This document shows, in pieces, positions 6,898 through 15,834 of a stretch of DNA of 18,138 bases. Below the pieces are notes generated by a model that worked only from the letters and a program-made list of their open reading frames with translations, ran no database searches and was not told the origin of the DNA. Positions within the stretch are counted from its first letter, which is position 1. Every line of letters begins with the position of its first letter. The stretch is from an uncultured Bacteroidales bacterium (GTDB lineage: Bacteria > Bacteroidota > Bacteroidia > Bacteroidales > FEN-979): contig CAIYQH010000597.1 in NCBI GenBank assembly GCA_903928285.1, positions 1 to 18,138 on the forward strand. Reading direction: 5' to 3'. A program made the position numbers and the translations under genes.

Positions 6898-8070
6898 TTA
6901 AGAAATTCCTGAAAACAGCTCCCACAGCCGCTCCAGTGCGATCGCAAGGGTTGCCCTGGGGCAGGCAATGTTCATGCGCATGAAGCCCTCTCCGCCGGGG
7001 CCAAAGTCGGTGCCAGGGTTAAAGCCCAATCCTGCATCGTGGATCAGTTTATTTTTCAGTGTTTTATCGTCAAACCCGAAATTCCTGAAATCGAGCCAGA
7101 TCATATAGGTGCCTTCCGGCCGGAACATATGCAAAGCCGGGATGTTTTTCCTGATATATGTTTCGGTAAAGGTAATGTTATCATCCAGGTATTCGATAAG
7201 CTGCAGTCTCCAGGGTTCACCAAACAGGTAGGCAGCGGTGGATGCGACACTCCCGAACAGGTTTCCCATGCCCAGGTGCATTTTTTCGATCACCTGTGAA
7301 AAGGTTGCCCGGAGCATGGGGTTCGAAATGATCACCGAGGAGGTGGAAAGTCCGGCCAGGTTGAAGGTTTTACTGGGGGCATGGGCCGTGATGGTGATTT
7401 CGGCGACCCCGGGCGATAAACAGGCGAAAACCCTATGGCTGAACCCCGGCATTACGAGGTCGGCGTGAATTTCATCGGAAAATACCAGTACCTTGTTTTC
7501 CAGGCAGATCTGTGCGATCTTTTCAAGCTCCTCGCTGTTCCAGCATCGGCCTACCGGGTTGTGCGGGTTACAGAGGATCAGCATCGCAGCATCCTTTGCC
7601 TGTTCCTCCAGCAGGCCGAAGTCAATCAGGTAAGTATCTTCCTGGCAGATCAGCTGGTTGTATATCAACCTCCTGTCGTGATCGGAAACAGCGCGGTAGA
7701 TCGGGGGATAAACCGGGGGCTGAACGATAATTTTATCACCAGGTTTCGTAAAGGCCATCACGGCAAAATTGATGGCGGGAACCACTCCCGGGGTAAAAAT
7801 GATTTCATCCCGCCGAATGATCCAGTCGTGATGCGACTGCATCCACGCCACGACAGGCTGGTAATAATCAGTATCCCTGAAGGTGTAGCCATATACGGGA
7901 TGTTCGGCACGCCTGATAACGGCCTCGCGGATGAAGCCGGGGGTTTCAAAATCCATATCGGCAACCCACATCGGGATCACATCACCCTTCTCAAAAAAGG
8001 CCTGCCGCAGATCATATTTTACACTGGAGGTGTGAGTACGGTCAATCAGCTTGTCAAAATTATACTTCAT
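6898..8070 (-). CDS. MalY/PatB-family PLP enzyme (C-S beta-lyase / aminotransferase)
   Basis: A 390-residue fold-type I PLP enzyme, the normal length for MalY/PatB. The family signature near the N-terminus (VIPMWVADMDF, residues 31-41) and HPVYGYTF are present. PLP-site residues are visible: Asn168/Asn171 in CNPHNPVGR, Asp199 in FSDEIHADL, and the Schiff-base Lys234 in APSKTFNLAGL. These enzymes cleave cystathionine or cysteine to pyruvate, ammonia and a thiol; some members have aminotransferase activity, so the exact reaction is not certain. The start at 8070 is supported by AAGGAACGAG directly upstream. The gene diverges from the CstA-family transporter across 172 bp. A link between pyruvate release here and a transporter that may handle pyruvate is tempting but unproven. 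Confidence 0.9.
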   Translation of the reverse strand: MKYNFDKLIDRTHTSSVKYDLRQAFFEKGDVIPMWVADMDFETPGFIREAVIRRAEHPVYGYTFRDTDYYQPVVAWMQSHHDWIIRRDEIIFTPGVVPAINFAVMAFTKPGDKIIVQPPVYPPIYRAVSDHDRRLIYNQLICQEDTYLIDFGLLEEQAKDAAMLILCNPHNPVGRCWNSEELEKIAQICLENKVLVFSDEIHADLVMPGFSHRVFACLSPGVAEITITAHAPSKTFNLAGLSTSSVIISNPMLRATFSQVIEKMHLGMGNLFGSVASTAAYLFGEPWRLQLIEYLDDNITFTETYIRKNIPALHMFRPEGTYMIWLDFRNFGFDDKTLKNKLIHDAGLGFNPGTDFGPGGEGFMRMNIACPRATLAIALERLWELFSGIS

Positions 8071-8172
8071 CTCGTTCCTTCTCTATCCAAAATGGTTCCT
8101 GTATCTGGTATTTCTAAATCCGTGTGCAAGTTACGGAATTTGAAAAATGGGCAACAGGCGACATCTGCCTTA

Positions 8173-8202
8173 TTTTGAAAACCGGTAAAAACTTTATCTT
8201 TA
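8173..8202 (+). promoter_or_regulatory. Probable promoter of the CstA-family gene
   Basis: TTTTG at 8173-8177 is followed after 17 nt by TATCTTTA at 8195-8202. This is one mismatch from TAnnTTTG, with spacing slightly short of the usual 19. It lies 41 nt before the ATG at 8243. Confidence 0.4.
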
Positions 8203-8242
8203 CGGGTGAAAACCGTGCCGAAGATTCATAAAATTCCGCCCT

Positions 8243-10048
8243 ATGAATGCATTGCCCCTGGTTATCGCCGCCCTGGCGATCTTTGCCTTAGCCTATCGTT
8301 TTTATTTCGGATTCATTGCATCACGCGTGCTGATGCTGGATCCGATGCGTATTACACCGGCCGGCCGCCTGTACGATGACCAGAACTACTATCCCATGAG
8401 CAAGTGGGTGTTGTTCGGCCATCATTTTGCCGCGATTGCCGGGGCCGGGCCGCTGGTCGGACCGGTACTGGCCTGCCAGTTCGGTTATTTTCCCGGATTT
8501 GTCTGGATGGTCGTTGGCGCCGTTATGGCCGGGTCGGTACATGATATCGTGATCCTTACCGCTTCGGTCAGGCATGACGGTAAAGGGCTGGCAGAGATCG
8601 CCCGGATCGAAACAGGAAAAATCACCAGTGGTGTTACAGCATCCATTGCCACTTTCCTGATCATCATCATTGCCATTGCCGGACTGGGACTGGTTGTGGT
8701 AAACGCACTTGCCGAATCCTCCTGGGGGCTGTTTACCATTGCCTCGACCATCCCCATTGCCATTTTTATGGGGATATGGATGTTCCAGTTTCGCAAGGGA
8801 CGTGTGGTTGAAGCTACGCTCATGGGGGTGGTTCTGCTTGCGGCAGCTGTTATTTTCGGGAAATTTATCCCCACATCCCCGCTGGCATCCTGGTTTACAT
8901 ACGATCGCAAAACGCTGACCCTGTTGCTGGCCGGATATGGTTTTTTTGCCTCCGTACTGCCTGTCTGGCTGCTGCTTTCACCGCGCGATTACCTGAGTTC
9001 CATCATGAAGCTTGGGGTGATCGCCATGCTGGTTGTCGGGATCATCATCGTGGCGCCCGATCTGCAGATGCCGGCATTTACCTCTTTCATCCACGGCGGG
9101 GGGCCTATTATCCCGGGTACGCTGTTTCCCTACCTGTTCATCACCATAGCCTGCGGCGCCATTTCAGGGTTTCATTCGCTGATCAGCTCCGGCACAACAC
9201 CCAAGATGATCATGAACGAATCGCATATCCGCCCGATAGCAGCAGGCGCCATGCTGATCGAGGGGCTGGTGAGCATCATGGCCCTGATTGCTGCAGCCAG
9301 TCTCCATCCGCTTGATTATTTCCAGATCAATGTTCCTGCTGAAAAATTCGCTCATATTCTGCCGCAACTACATGCCATGGGATTTACGCAATCGGAATTG
9401 CCAAAACTTGCAGCCGAGGTAGGCGAAAAGATTGCAGGGCGTTCGGGTGGCGCTGTTTCACTGGCGGTGGGTATGGCCCAGGTTTTTTCCAGTATCCCGG
9501 GTTTGGACAAACTGATGTCGTACTGGTATCACTTCGCCATCGTGTTCGAGGCTTTGTTCATCCTCACCACGATTGATGCCGGAACCCGTGTTGCCCGCTT
9601 TATCCTGCAAGAGATGTTCGGAAAGTTCTGCAAACCCTTTAACAAGACAAACTGGTTACCCGGAAACCTGATTTGCAGCAGCCTGGTGGTCCTGTTCTGG
9701 GGATATTTCATCTATACCGGAAGTGTTTCGACCATCTGGCCCATGTTCGGCACGGCAAACCAGCTGCTGGCCACCATTGCCCTGGCCATCGGGACATCCT
9801 ATATCATCAACAACGGAAAGGCGAGGTATGCCTGGGTGACCATCATCCCGCTGGTGTTTGTCGGCATTACGACGATCATCGCCGGCATCACGAATATTAC
9901 AGGGATCTATATTCCACAACTATCACAACACGAATATTTTGCCCAGGGATTGATCAACCTCCTGCTCACCGGGGTAATGATCCTGTCGGTAGCGATCATT
10001 ATTAAAGATGCAGTCCCGGGATGGATCAGAGGATACAGGAGGATGTGA
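8243..10048 (+). CDS. cstA: CstA-family carbon starvation / pyruvate or peptide transporter
   Basis: A 601-residue polytopic inner-membrane protein with many hydrophobic segments. CstA hallmarks include the N-terminal block [20 protein letters not shown], then [20 protein letters not shown], the [16 protein letters not shown] motif, and near residue 500 [19 protein letters not shown]. It is shorter than the roughly 700-residue E. coli CstA and BtsT, but such shorter forms are common in this phylum. CstA and BtsT import pyruvate or peptides by proton symport in E. coli; the substrate here is inferred. The open reading frame is intact, and its 5' side faces the MalY gene divergently. No partner two-component regulator (as for btsT) is in the window. 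Confidence 0.92.
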   Translation: MNALPLVIAALAIFALAYRFYFGFIASRVLMLDPMRITPAGRLYDDQNYYPMSKWVLFGHHFAAIAGAGPLVGPVLACQFGYFPGFVWMVVGAVMAGSVHDIVILTASVRHDGKGLAEIARIETGKITSGVTASIATFLIIIIAIAGLGLVVVNALAESSWGLFTIASTIPIAIFMGIWMFQFRKGRVVEATLMGVVLLAAAVIFGKFIPTSPLASWFTYDRKTLTLLLAGYGFFASVLPVWLLLSPRDYLSSIMKLGVIAMLVVGIIIVAPDLQMPAFTSFIHGGGPIIPGTLFPYLFITIACGAISGFHSLISSGTTPKMIMNESHIRPIAAGAMLIEGLVSIMALIAAASLHPLDYFQINVPAEKFAHILPQLHAMGFTQSELPKLAAEVGEKIAGRSGGAVSLAVGMAQVFSSIPGLDKLMSYWYHFAIVFEALFILTTIDAGTRVARFILQEMFGKFCKPFNKTNWLPGNLICSSLVVLFWGYFIYTGSVSTIWPMFGTANQLLATIALAIGTSYIINNGKARYAWVTIIPLVFVGITTIIAGITNITGIYIPQLSQHEYFAQGLINLLLTGVMILSVAIIIKDAVPGWIRGYRRM

Positions 10049-10248
10049 ACGCAATGCCGGCCCGTCAATATGTGAAAAGCCCGGGCAAATGTTTCCTCCG
10101 GCTGCCGCCCATAATACCTGCTGATGAATTCCCCTATTGAGATGCTAAAACCGCTGCAACAGAATCCCCTGTTCGGGATCCCCCTGTTTATCATAACGGG
10201 ATGAGGGTTTTCTTCCTTTCTAATCCTGCACTGTTATCCGGGATGTTT
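10049..10248. other. Spacer between convergent CstA and methyltransferase genes
   Basis: No gene is evident. A short inverted repeat ATCCC-CTGTTC-GGGAT occurs at 10164-10179, and a GCCCGGGC palindrome lies nearer the CstA stop; neither has a T-tract typical of an intrinsic terminator. Confidence 0.3.
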
Positions 10249-10950
10249 TTACCGACACAGATAGATGTTCAGCACCTTGTTGGTTAAATAGATGAAAACC
10301 TTTACAATGAACCGGTTCAGGTTATAGGGGATAAAACCAGACCTCAGGGTCGTTTGATCTGCAGGCACGCAGGTATAAGTTTTCAGATTTACATATACCG
10401 GAACACCGGCATATGGCTTCTTTGCTACCAGCATTGAATGAGCCTTTGTATGGCTGTACCAGTTTCTGTCCTTTTTGGTTGGGGCACAATTCGTATGTGC
10501 GTGCAACGGTTCCAGGCTTACATATCTTGCCAGTGCAATCATCCCGTCTGTAAAAAAACGGTAACAGTCAACGGGGTACCTGTGTTCTCCAAATCCATTC
10601 GGAACAATGATACAGATCAAACCATCCTTTTTGAGCACCCGGGTCATTTCTGCCATGGTAATCCAGAAAAATTCAATGTGTTCCAGGGCCTGTCCCGAGA
10701 TTACCACATCATAGGCATCCGTTTCAATGCCACTCCAATCGTAAGCGCTTGGCAGTATTAAATCAACATTTTTCCCCGCCTCTATGTCCAAACCACAATA
10801 GTCATATTTATCCCCGGCAAACAGGTGCTTATAGGATCCGTTTACATCGTAGCTTCCAACGTCAAGGACCTTGATTTTATCTTTTTTACTGATTGTTTCG
10901 GCATAGGTTTCCACAAACCACTTCATCCGTAATATTGAACTTTTATCCAT
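10249..10950 (-). CDS. Class I SAM-dependent methyltransferase
   Basis: A 233-residue protein with a Rossmann methyltransferase core: motif I VLDVGSYDVNGS (residues 28-39), the acidic motif II residue Asp55 in YCGLDIEAG, and motif III-IV YDVVISGQALEHIEFF (80-95), followed by the motif V region LKKDGLICIIVPNG. Proteins of this sort, with GLDIEAGKNVD and QALEHIE, are common in cell-surface glycan clusters and often act on sugars or lipids, but nothing here fixes the substrate. The C-terminus (VKVFIYLTNKVLNIY) is moderately hydrophobic. No partner gene is close: the nearest upstream coding material on this strand is the degraded glycosidase, 147 bp away. The start could instead be Met9. Confidence 0.82.
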   Translation of the reverse strand: MDKSSILRMKWFVETYAETISKKDKIKVLDVGSYDVNGSYKHLFAGDKYDYCGLDIEAGKNVDLILPSAYDWSGIETDAYDVVISGQALEHIEFFWITMAEMTRVLKKDGLICIIVPNGFGEHRYPVDCYRFFTDGMIALARYVSLEPLHAHTNCAPTKKDRNWYSHTKAHSMLVAKKPYAGVPVYVNLKTYTCVPADQTTLRSGFIPYNLNRFIVKVFIYLTNKVLNIYLCR

Positions 10951-11097
10951 ATCAAATGTTGTTAACTTGCTGAAAATATTGTTTTACAGGTGTGTTTGCC
11001 AGTAGGTTGCCCAACAGAACAATATTGTTAAAACGATGTGCCATGAACACGGCTTTCATAGCCTGACAAAGCTATGAAAAATAATCGCTTTTCCTGG
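10951..11097. repeat. Intergenic region with perfect 9-bp inverted repeat
   Basis: TTTCATAGC (11054-11062), CTGACAAA, then GCTATGAAA (11071-11079) forms a perfect 9-bp stem with an 8-nt loop. It lies 18 bp beyond the read-through end of the glycosidase remnant and may be its former terminator, though there is no T-tract on either side. A second palindrome, AACAATATTGTT, is at 11018-11029. The 10976-10983 area repeats its AATATTGTT core. Confidence 0.4.
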
Positions 11098-11762
11098 CTA
11101 AATTCTTGAAGTTGTTATTAACCGGTTGAGGAACGATTGAACGATCCTCCCATAATCCCGGCCGCTCCTCACGCTGATCCTCCTGTTCCCGGCAGCGATG
11201 ACCCTGAGCGACCATTGATCATCATTCCCTTTGAATTAATCTACCTCGTTTTTCCCCGGGTAAATGCCAAAGTCGCGGGTTGCCGAGATTGTAAACTGTT
11301 TGTCTGAAACGGAATACTGACCGGTGGCCAGCCCTATTTTCAGCGTGTCCTGCCTGAAATTATACCACAACTCCGTCCCCGATAATTTTCCGGGAAGGTG
11401 AGGGTCAAGGTAAAGCCTGTTATGTTTCGGATTAAGTCCGTAAATGGCTTTATACAGCCCGACCAGGGTAAGACTGTTTCCTGAAAGGATGTCGTCGCCC
11501 AGCCCCTCCTGGTGAACCCTGCCATACCGCTGGAAGGCCAGGCCGTCTTTTTCGTATTGATGCAGCATGTTTTCCTCTTTTCTCCGCTTGCGAACCTGTC
11601 ATCATCTCCACCAGATGATTGCCGTTGGAATCGTGTTTCAACAGGTAATCCAGCGCCTTTTCACAGGTGGTTGTGTGGCCTGAAACCCAGGCCAGGTCAC
11701 CGGTGAGGTCATAAACCAGCAACAGGATCATTAACCCAGAATGGCGGTATTTCACTTTCATG
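11098..11762 (-). pseudogene. Degraded six-hairpin glycoside hydrolase, C-terminal remnant
   Basis: Three frames together spell the C-terminal part of an (alpha/alpha)6-barrel glycosidase. Frame 1 reads ESEIPPFWVNDPVAG, then stops at 11709-11711. A frameshift leads into LVYDLTGDLAWV and CEKALDYLLKHDSNGNHLVE. Near 11570-11595 the frame changes again and an expected internal stretch is missing. The new frame reads EENMLHQYEKDGLAFQRYGR and GLGDDILSGNSLTLVGLYKA, then GLNPKHNRLYLDPHLPG, to NEVD. It ends at TAA 11236-11238, which looks like a nonsense mutation because the same frame continues FKGNDDQWSLRVIAAGNR to a stop at 11098. Apart from the first fragment, the 5' part of a complete gene is absent: the acyltransferase gene ends only 36 bp upstream. 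Recognition of the family is from memory of related Bacteroidota proteins; the exact GH family is not fixed. Confidence 0.7.
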
Positions 11763-11797
11763 GGTTATGGACATTGGCAGTTGACAGGCAGCGCCTC

Positions 11798-12853
11798 CTA
11801 CGGCGTTTGCACCCCTTTTTTTTTCTGAACGGCGCGAAAACTTTTTCCGAGAAACAACATCCTTGTCAGGCCAAACTTGCTTAAAAGGTAATCGGCCAGT
11901 ATCGGCAGACCTAATCCGGCGATCAATGAAAAGGCAAAAATGACAGGGGTTGACTGGATCCCGAACTTCTGGATGATAATACGCCCGCCCGCCGTGCCGA
12001 ATGCATGAAACAGGTATATGGAATAGGCAAAACTCCCGAACCATACCAGCCAGCCAACCTTCCAGGGAAGCCGCAGCAGCAGGATGGTGCCTGTGATCCC
12101 AAGCAGCAATCCGACGCCGGTGTCTTTAACCATCGGATAATCCAGCACTTTATACCATGACAGCTGCTGGATGATGACCGAGAGGATCAGCAGGATCAGT
12201 GTGGAGTAGAAGAAGATCCTGTTTTGAAAAACAGGTTTGAAGCGGTTGAGTCCGACACCAAGGATAAAACAGGGCAGGAGATAAATTGCGCCCTTATAAC
12301 TCAGGTAATTGGGGGTCTCTACCGGGATGACCATGTCCCTGAACACCAGGATCGTCAATGTCAGAAGCAGGATCACCAGCCAGCTGTTAAAGGTTTCCAT
12401 TTTGTGAAACGAGTCAATGACAGCAACCACCAGGAAGACCAGGAAAAGGGAATACAAATACCAGAACAGGGTGTATGGGAAAAAGAGCAGTCGCCAGATA
12501 TCGGCGAGGTTCCCTTTACGGTTGGTACCGGGAGTAAGGTATTGCAGCAAGAAATAGCAGGCACCCACCACGAACATCGGCAGGAGTATCCTGACGAATT
12601 TTTTGCTGATAAAGTCCCCGATTTTGTCATACGTGACAGGTTTCAGGGTATACACCCATCCTGCAAGAACAGTAAAAAGCGGCATTTGCAGAAATTCAGC
12701 GAAGGTGTAATAGAAATGGCGCAGGAAAGAATCCTCCGCGACCTTCATGCCCCCGTCTGATCCCGAGCCGATCACATGACCGATTACCACCAGGATAATA
12801 ACAGCCCCCCTGAGTGTTTCGACAGTCAGGTCTTTTTCTTTTTTTTGGGTCAT
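11798..12853 (-). CDS. Membrane acyltransferase, Acyl_transf_3 family
   Basis: A 351-residue integral membrane protein with about ten hydrophobic segments. The N-terminus carries the family signature LTVETLRGAVIILVVIGHVI, with the conserved Arg15 and His26 of acyltransferase-3 proteins. MPLFTVLAGWVYTLKP follows, the usual second membrane segment. These enzymes O-acylate extracytoplasmic sugars of lipopolysaccharide, capsule, peptidoglycan or secreted glycans from acyl donors across the inner membrane. The C-terminus (LFLGKSFRAVQKKKGVQTP) is basic and cytosolic. The glycosidase remnant begins 36 bp after the stop on the same strand, so the original arrangement may have been a glycan-related operon. 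The ATG at 12853 has no clear Shine-Dalgarno sequence. The acceptor is unknown. Confidence 0.85.
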   Translation of the reverse strand: MTQKKEKDLTVETLRGAVIILVVIGHVIGSGSDGGMKVAEDSFLRHFYYTFAEFLQMPLFTVLAGWVYTLKPVTYDKIGDFISKKFVRILLPMFVVGACYFLLQYLTPGTNRKGNLADIWRLLFFPYTLFWYLYSLFLVFLVVAVIDSFHKMETFNSWLVILLLTLTILVFRDMVIPVETPNYLSYKGAIYLLPCFILGVGLNRFKPVFQNRIFFYSTLILLILSVIIQQLSWYKVLDYPMVKDTGVGLLLGITGTILLLRLPWKVGWLVWFGSFAYSIYLFHAFGTAGGRIIIQKFGIQSTPVIFAFSLIAGLGLPILADYLLSKFGLTRMLFLGKSFRAVQKKKGVQTP

Positions 12854-13026
12854 TGCAGTATTTTTAAAAATGAAGCATCCTTGTTCCCTGATACCGGTTA
12901 ACAGACAAAACCGGCAAAGGCCGCCGTATTAAAGCGGGCGGATTTGCCAAACAATATTAATCATTTTTTTCAATACCGGAAGATGGTTTCGGAGAAACGG
13001 GCCGGATGATTCAACCCGAAGGTACA
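12854..13026. other. Spacer upstream of the acyltransferase gene
   Basis: The spacer is 173 bp between the pirin stop and the acyltransferase start. No exact TAnnTTTG match for the minus strand and no gene was found. An 18-nt AT-rich tract near 12950-12970 may hold a weaker promoter. Confidence 0.25.
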
Positions 13027-13878
13027 TCAGGTTTTTATAAAGGTATTGTTTCGTAATTCCCTGAAGGCTAAGTTAATTTCCGCCTCCGTGTTCATCACGA
13101 TCGGGCCGTTCCATTCGACAGGTTCCCCGATGGGCTTCCCGGCAATCAGGATAAACTGGGCAGAGGAGGCTCCAGTTTTAGCTATCACACCATCACCCTG
13201 GCCGAAAAGGGCTCCTTCGCCGGTTCGCAATGGTTGTTTGCCGGTTTCATCGAAACCTGCTGATCCTTCATAAAGATAGGCAAACACGGTATGTTCCGGA
13301 AGCACAGGGATCCGGAGTTCCGTATTCCCAGGCATCTCAATGTCAAAATAATCAGGATCGGCAATGATGTTTTCAACAGGTCCGTGCACCCCCGCGAAAG
13401 TTCCGGCCAAAACCTTCACCCGGATTTTGTTTTCGAGTTCAACCACCGGTACCTTGGCTGCCGGTATATCCTGGTAGCGGGGAGCAACCATTTTTGACGC
13501 CGACGGCAGGTTCACCCATAACTGGAACCCATACATCCTGCCCCCTTCATACCTGGGCATCTCCTGGTGAATGATCCCGCTGCCGGCGGTCATCCACTGG
13601 AGATCCCCCTTCCCGATCACCCCGCTGTTGCCGATACTGTCGCTATGCTCCACCTTGCCGTCAAGCATATAGGTCACCGTTTCCATCCCGCGATGCGGAT
13701 GCCACGGAAAGCCCGACATAAAATCATCCGGGTTGGCGGAACCGAAAAAATCAAGCAACAGGAAGGGATCGAGCATCTCCTGCGTGTTATGGCCCAGAAT
13801 CCTGGTCAGTTTTACACCTGCCCCGTCGGAAGTGGGCTGTCCGATAATAATGCGGTCGACTTTTCTAATATTTTCCAT
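13027..13878 (-). CDS. Pirin family protein (long form)
   Basis: A 283-residue bicupin of the pirin family. The N-terminal cupin has the four metal ligands intact: His60 and His62 in PWHPHRGMETVTYML, then His104 and Glu106 in AGSGIIHQEMP. The second cupin domain (about 170-265) is present and degenerate, as usual. Some bacterial pirins are quercetin 2,3-dioxygenases and others bind and regulate central metabolic enzymes, so neither activity can be assigned from sequence alone. It should be cytoplasmic. The gene follows a second pirin by 29 bp with an AACAGGAATATC leader before the ATG at 13878, so the two are co-transcribed. Confidence 0.9.
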   Translation of the reverse strand: MENIRKVDRIIIGQPTSDGAGVKLTRILGHNTQEMLDPFLLLDFFGSANPDDFMSGFPWHPHRGMETVTYMLDGKVEHSDSIGNSGVIGKGDLQWMTAGSGIIHQEMPRYEGGRMYGFQLWVNLPSASKMVAPRYQDIPAAKVPVVELENKIRVKVLAGTFAGVHGPVENIIADPDYFDIEMPGNTELRIPVLPEHTVFAYLYEGSAGFDETGKQPLRTGEGALFGQGDGVIAKTGASSAQFILIAGKPIGEPVEWNGPIVMNTEAEINLAFRELRNNTFIKT

Positions 13879-13907
13879 GATATTCCTGTTATTTTAATTT
13901 TTTTGGT

Positions 13908-14627
13908 TTAATAATTCATCGGTACCTCCATGAGCAGCACTTCGGCGTCCTGTGAGTTAGCCATGACCGAAATTTTATCGCTATTCCATATCCCGAACCC
14001 GTCCCTTTCATTCAGGACAGTGCCGTCGATGGTAACACTGCCTTTGATGATGAAGGCATAAACGCCGTTGTCGCTTTTCTTAACTGTGTAATCAGCCCCC
14101 ATTCCCTTGTCAAAGGTGCCGAGATGGAACCAGGCATCCTGGTAAATCCAAACACCTTCATCCTTCTCATCCGGGGAGAGCACCTGCCGGAATTTATTGT
14201 GCCTTTCGGCAGGATCCAGGGTTATCTGGTCATAACGGGGCGTTACATTCGCCCTGTTGGTAAACACCCAGATCTGGAGGAATTTCACACGGGTATCCTT
14301 ACTTTTGTTGTATTCGCTGTGGTATATCCCGGTTCCGGCGCTCATGACCTGTATGTCGCCATACCGGATCACCGAAACATTTCCCATGCTGTCTTTGTGT
14401 TCAAGATCGCCTTCAAGCGGGATGGAGATGATCTCCATGTTGTCGTGGGGATGTGTGCCGAAACCCCTGCCCGCTTCAACCGTATCGTCATTTAAAACCC
14501 TCAGCGCACCGAAATTCATACGCCTGGGATTGTAATAGTCGGCGAAACTGAAGGTATGCCGGCTGTGGAGCCAGCCATGGTTTGCCTCGCCTCGGCTTTC
14601 CGCTTTGTGAAGAACTGTATTTTTCAT
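13908..14627 (-). CDS. Pirin family protein (short, YhhW-like)
   Basis: A 239-residue pirin close in length and opening to E. coli YhhW, a quercetinase-active pirin (SRGEANHGWLHSRHTFSFAD, residues 11-30). The metal ligands are His59 and His61 (FGTHPHDNMEI), with His103 and Glu105 (AGTGIYHSEYN). The C-terminal cupin is shorter than in its neighbour. The two pirins differ in length and motif context, so they look like paralogous subfamilies rather than a recent duplication. The gene is first in the pair and starts at an ATG preceded by AGAAATA, with little Shine-Dalgarno match. A -7 element at 14803-14810 may drive both genes. Dioxygenase activity is a family-based guess. Confidence 0.9.
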   Translation of the reverse strand: MKNTVLHKAESRGEANHGWLHSRHTFSFADYYNPRRMNFGALRVLNDDTVEAGRGFGTHPHDNMEIISIPLEGDLEHKDSMGNVSVIRYGDIQVMSAGTGIYHSEYNKSKDTRVKFLQIWVFTNRANVTPRYDQITLDPAERHNKFRQVLSPDEKDEGVWIYQDAWFHLGTFDKGMGADYTVKKSDNGVYAFIIKGSVTIDGTVLNERDGFGIWNSDKISVMANSQDAEVLLMEVPMNY

Positions 14628-14802
14628 TATTTCTAAAGCTTTTGGTGGTATCGTTCCCGTAAATGTTATTTCATCTGTTAACGTATGCTAATAAACACAT
14701 TATGTGGAATGTGAAAGACAGGAACACTTGCATTTGCCGGCGTGAACCGAAAAAATGCTCTACAGGTCACACTACTGTCAGCATATGGTTTGTTTGACGG
14801 TG

Positions 14803-14810
14803 CAAAGGTA
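14803..14810 (-). promoter_or_regulatory. -7 element upstream of the pirin pair
   Basis: The minus strand reads TACCTTTG (14810-14803), a perfect TAnnTTTG. The -33 position has only a GTTTCC-like stretch. The predicted leader to the pirin ATG is about 170 nt, and nothing else in 14628-14802 is recognisable. Confidence 0.4.
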
Positions 14811-14862
14811 AGCCTTGCTGATGGATGGAAACATGGATAAACCACGGTTTTTATGGTTGAAA

Positions 14863-15039
14863 TCATGTAATGTTCTTCTCCACTTCCGCGATCCTTTCCT
14901 TGATCTCGTCCGGGATGAGAACCTTGGTATTGCTGTTGAAATCATAAAAAACGATGATATCCTGGGCCTCGGCGACGACCTCTTTCATTTCATTGGTGAT
15001 CACATGGTGGAATCAGTTCAATTTTTACTGCGGATTCAT
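14863..15039 (-). pseudogene. 4HBT (hotdog) thioesterase, C-terminal remnant
   Basis: The minus strand from 15012 reads FHHVITNEMKEVVAEAQDII, then VFYDFNSNTKVLIPDEIKER, to TGA at 14863-14865. This is the last third of a small acyl-CoA thioesterase of the YbgC/4HBT type, with the end pattern typical of the fold. Just upstream a TGA (15013-15015) closes this frame, while the neighbouring frame reads NESAVKIELIPP up to it; joining the two would give the preceding beta strand, so a frameshift is likely near 15012. The 5' two thirds, including the catalytic Asp region, are missing: the next 145 bp have no thioesterase-like sequence before the inverted substrate-binding gene. Too short to be functional. 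Confidence 0.6.
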
Positions 15040-15156
15040 TCATCACTGTTCATGTTTAACAGCGACCAACGGATTTTTCAACCCACGACAGCGGCCTTAT
15101 TCATTACAGGTAATTACCCACGACATCCACAGGCAGATTCCGGGTGTAATCTTGTT

Positions 15157-15834
15157 TCACTCGGTCACCTGGACCGCCCGGTCTGAAATTTCTTTGGGGA
15201 TCAGCAGATGCTGGGTAAGGGCCGCCTTTTTGTTGATGATCAGGCTGTACTGCCCGAGGGGCATTATTTTCCGCGAATTTCCGTTCCGGTGCTTCAGCAC
15301 GTCAATCACCTTCAGTCCGCTTGCATAGCCCCATTTTTCATAATCAGCCCCGTACCCGAGCGCGGCGCCCTGGCGGGTGTGCATGGCGTCGGTCACGAAC
15401 AGGGGGATAGCAGCCTTGTCGGCCACCGTTGCCAGGGTATTCAACCCCAGGTAAACGGTATTGTCGGCTGCAACGGCAATGGCGCCGATCTCCTGTTGTA
15501 CCAGCGACTGGCCCGCCATCATGATATCATTCGGGCTGTTGACCGGGGAAGTAACCACCTGGATCCCTCTGGCCACGAGAACCGCCCGGATCACCTTTTC
15601 GGAATATACGGCGTTTGGCTCGGCCGTATTATAGGGTATCCCGACCTTTTTAAGACCGGGAATGCATTTCAACAGGATGTCGGCAAATTCGCCGGCCTTC
15701 AGGGAATCGTATACCCCTGATAAATTGGCCGGTATGCTTTTCAGCCCGACCTGTTTCGGCTCGAAAGCCACGGTGAACACGACAGGAATTTCCTTTTCAA
15801 GCATAAAAACACAAAGAGATGTCGCTATTCTAGG
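15157..15834 (-). pseudogene. ABC transporter substrate-binding protein (ABC_sub_bind/TrpX-like), N-terminus missing
   Basis: About 220 residues of the C-terminal part of an ABC_sub_bind periplasmic protein are recognisable, from IATSLCVFMLEKEIPVVF through GIPYNTAEPNAVYSEK and SPNDIMMAGQSLVQQE to VADKAAIPLFVTDAMHTRQG and LLIPKEISDRAVQVTE. A complete member is about 320 residues and begins with a signal peptide; that region is absent, since at about 15830 the sequence switches to the permease on the opposite strand. The open frame continues upstream to 16515, but those 230 codons are antisense to the permease and ATPase and have no meaning as protein. An internal ATG at 15804 could give a 215-residue product without signal peptide, which could not reach the periplasm. 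Normally this gene is co-directional with and upstream of permease and ATPase. Confidence 0.8.

Noticed and set aside
7435..8178. 247-codon plus-strand frame
   Set aside because: Antisense to the well-supported MalY/PatB gene; no recognisable domain or promoter of its own.
14815..15186. 123-codon plus-strand frame near the pirin promoter
   Set aside because: The opposite strand holds a recognisable thioesterase tail, and this frame shows no family features.
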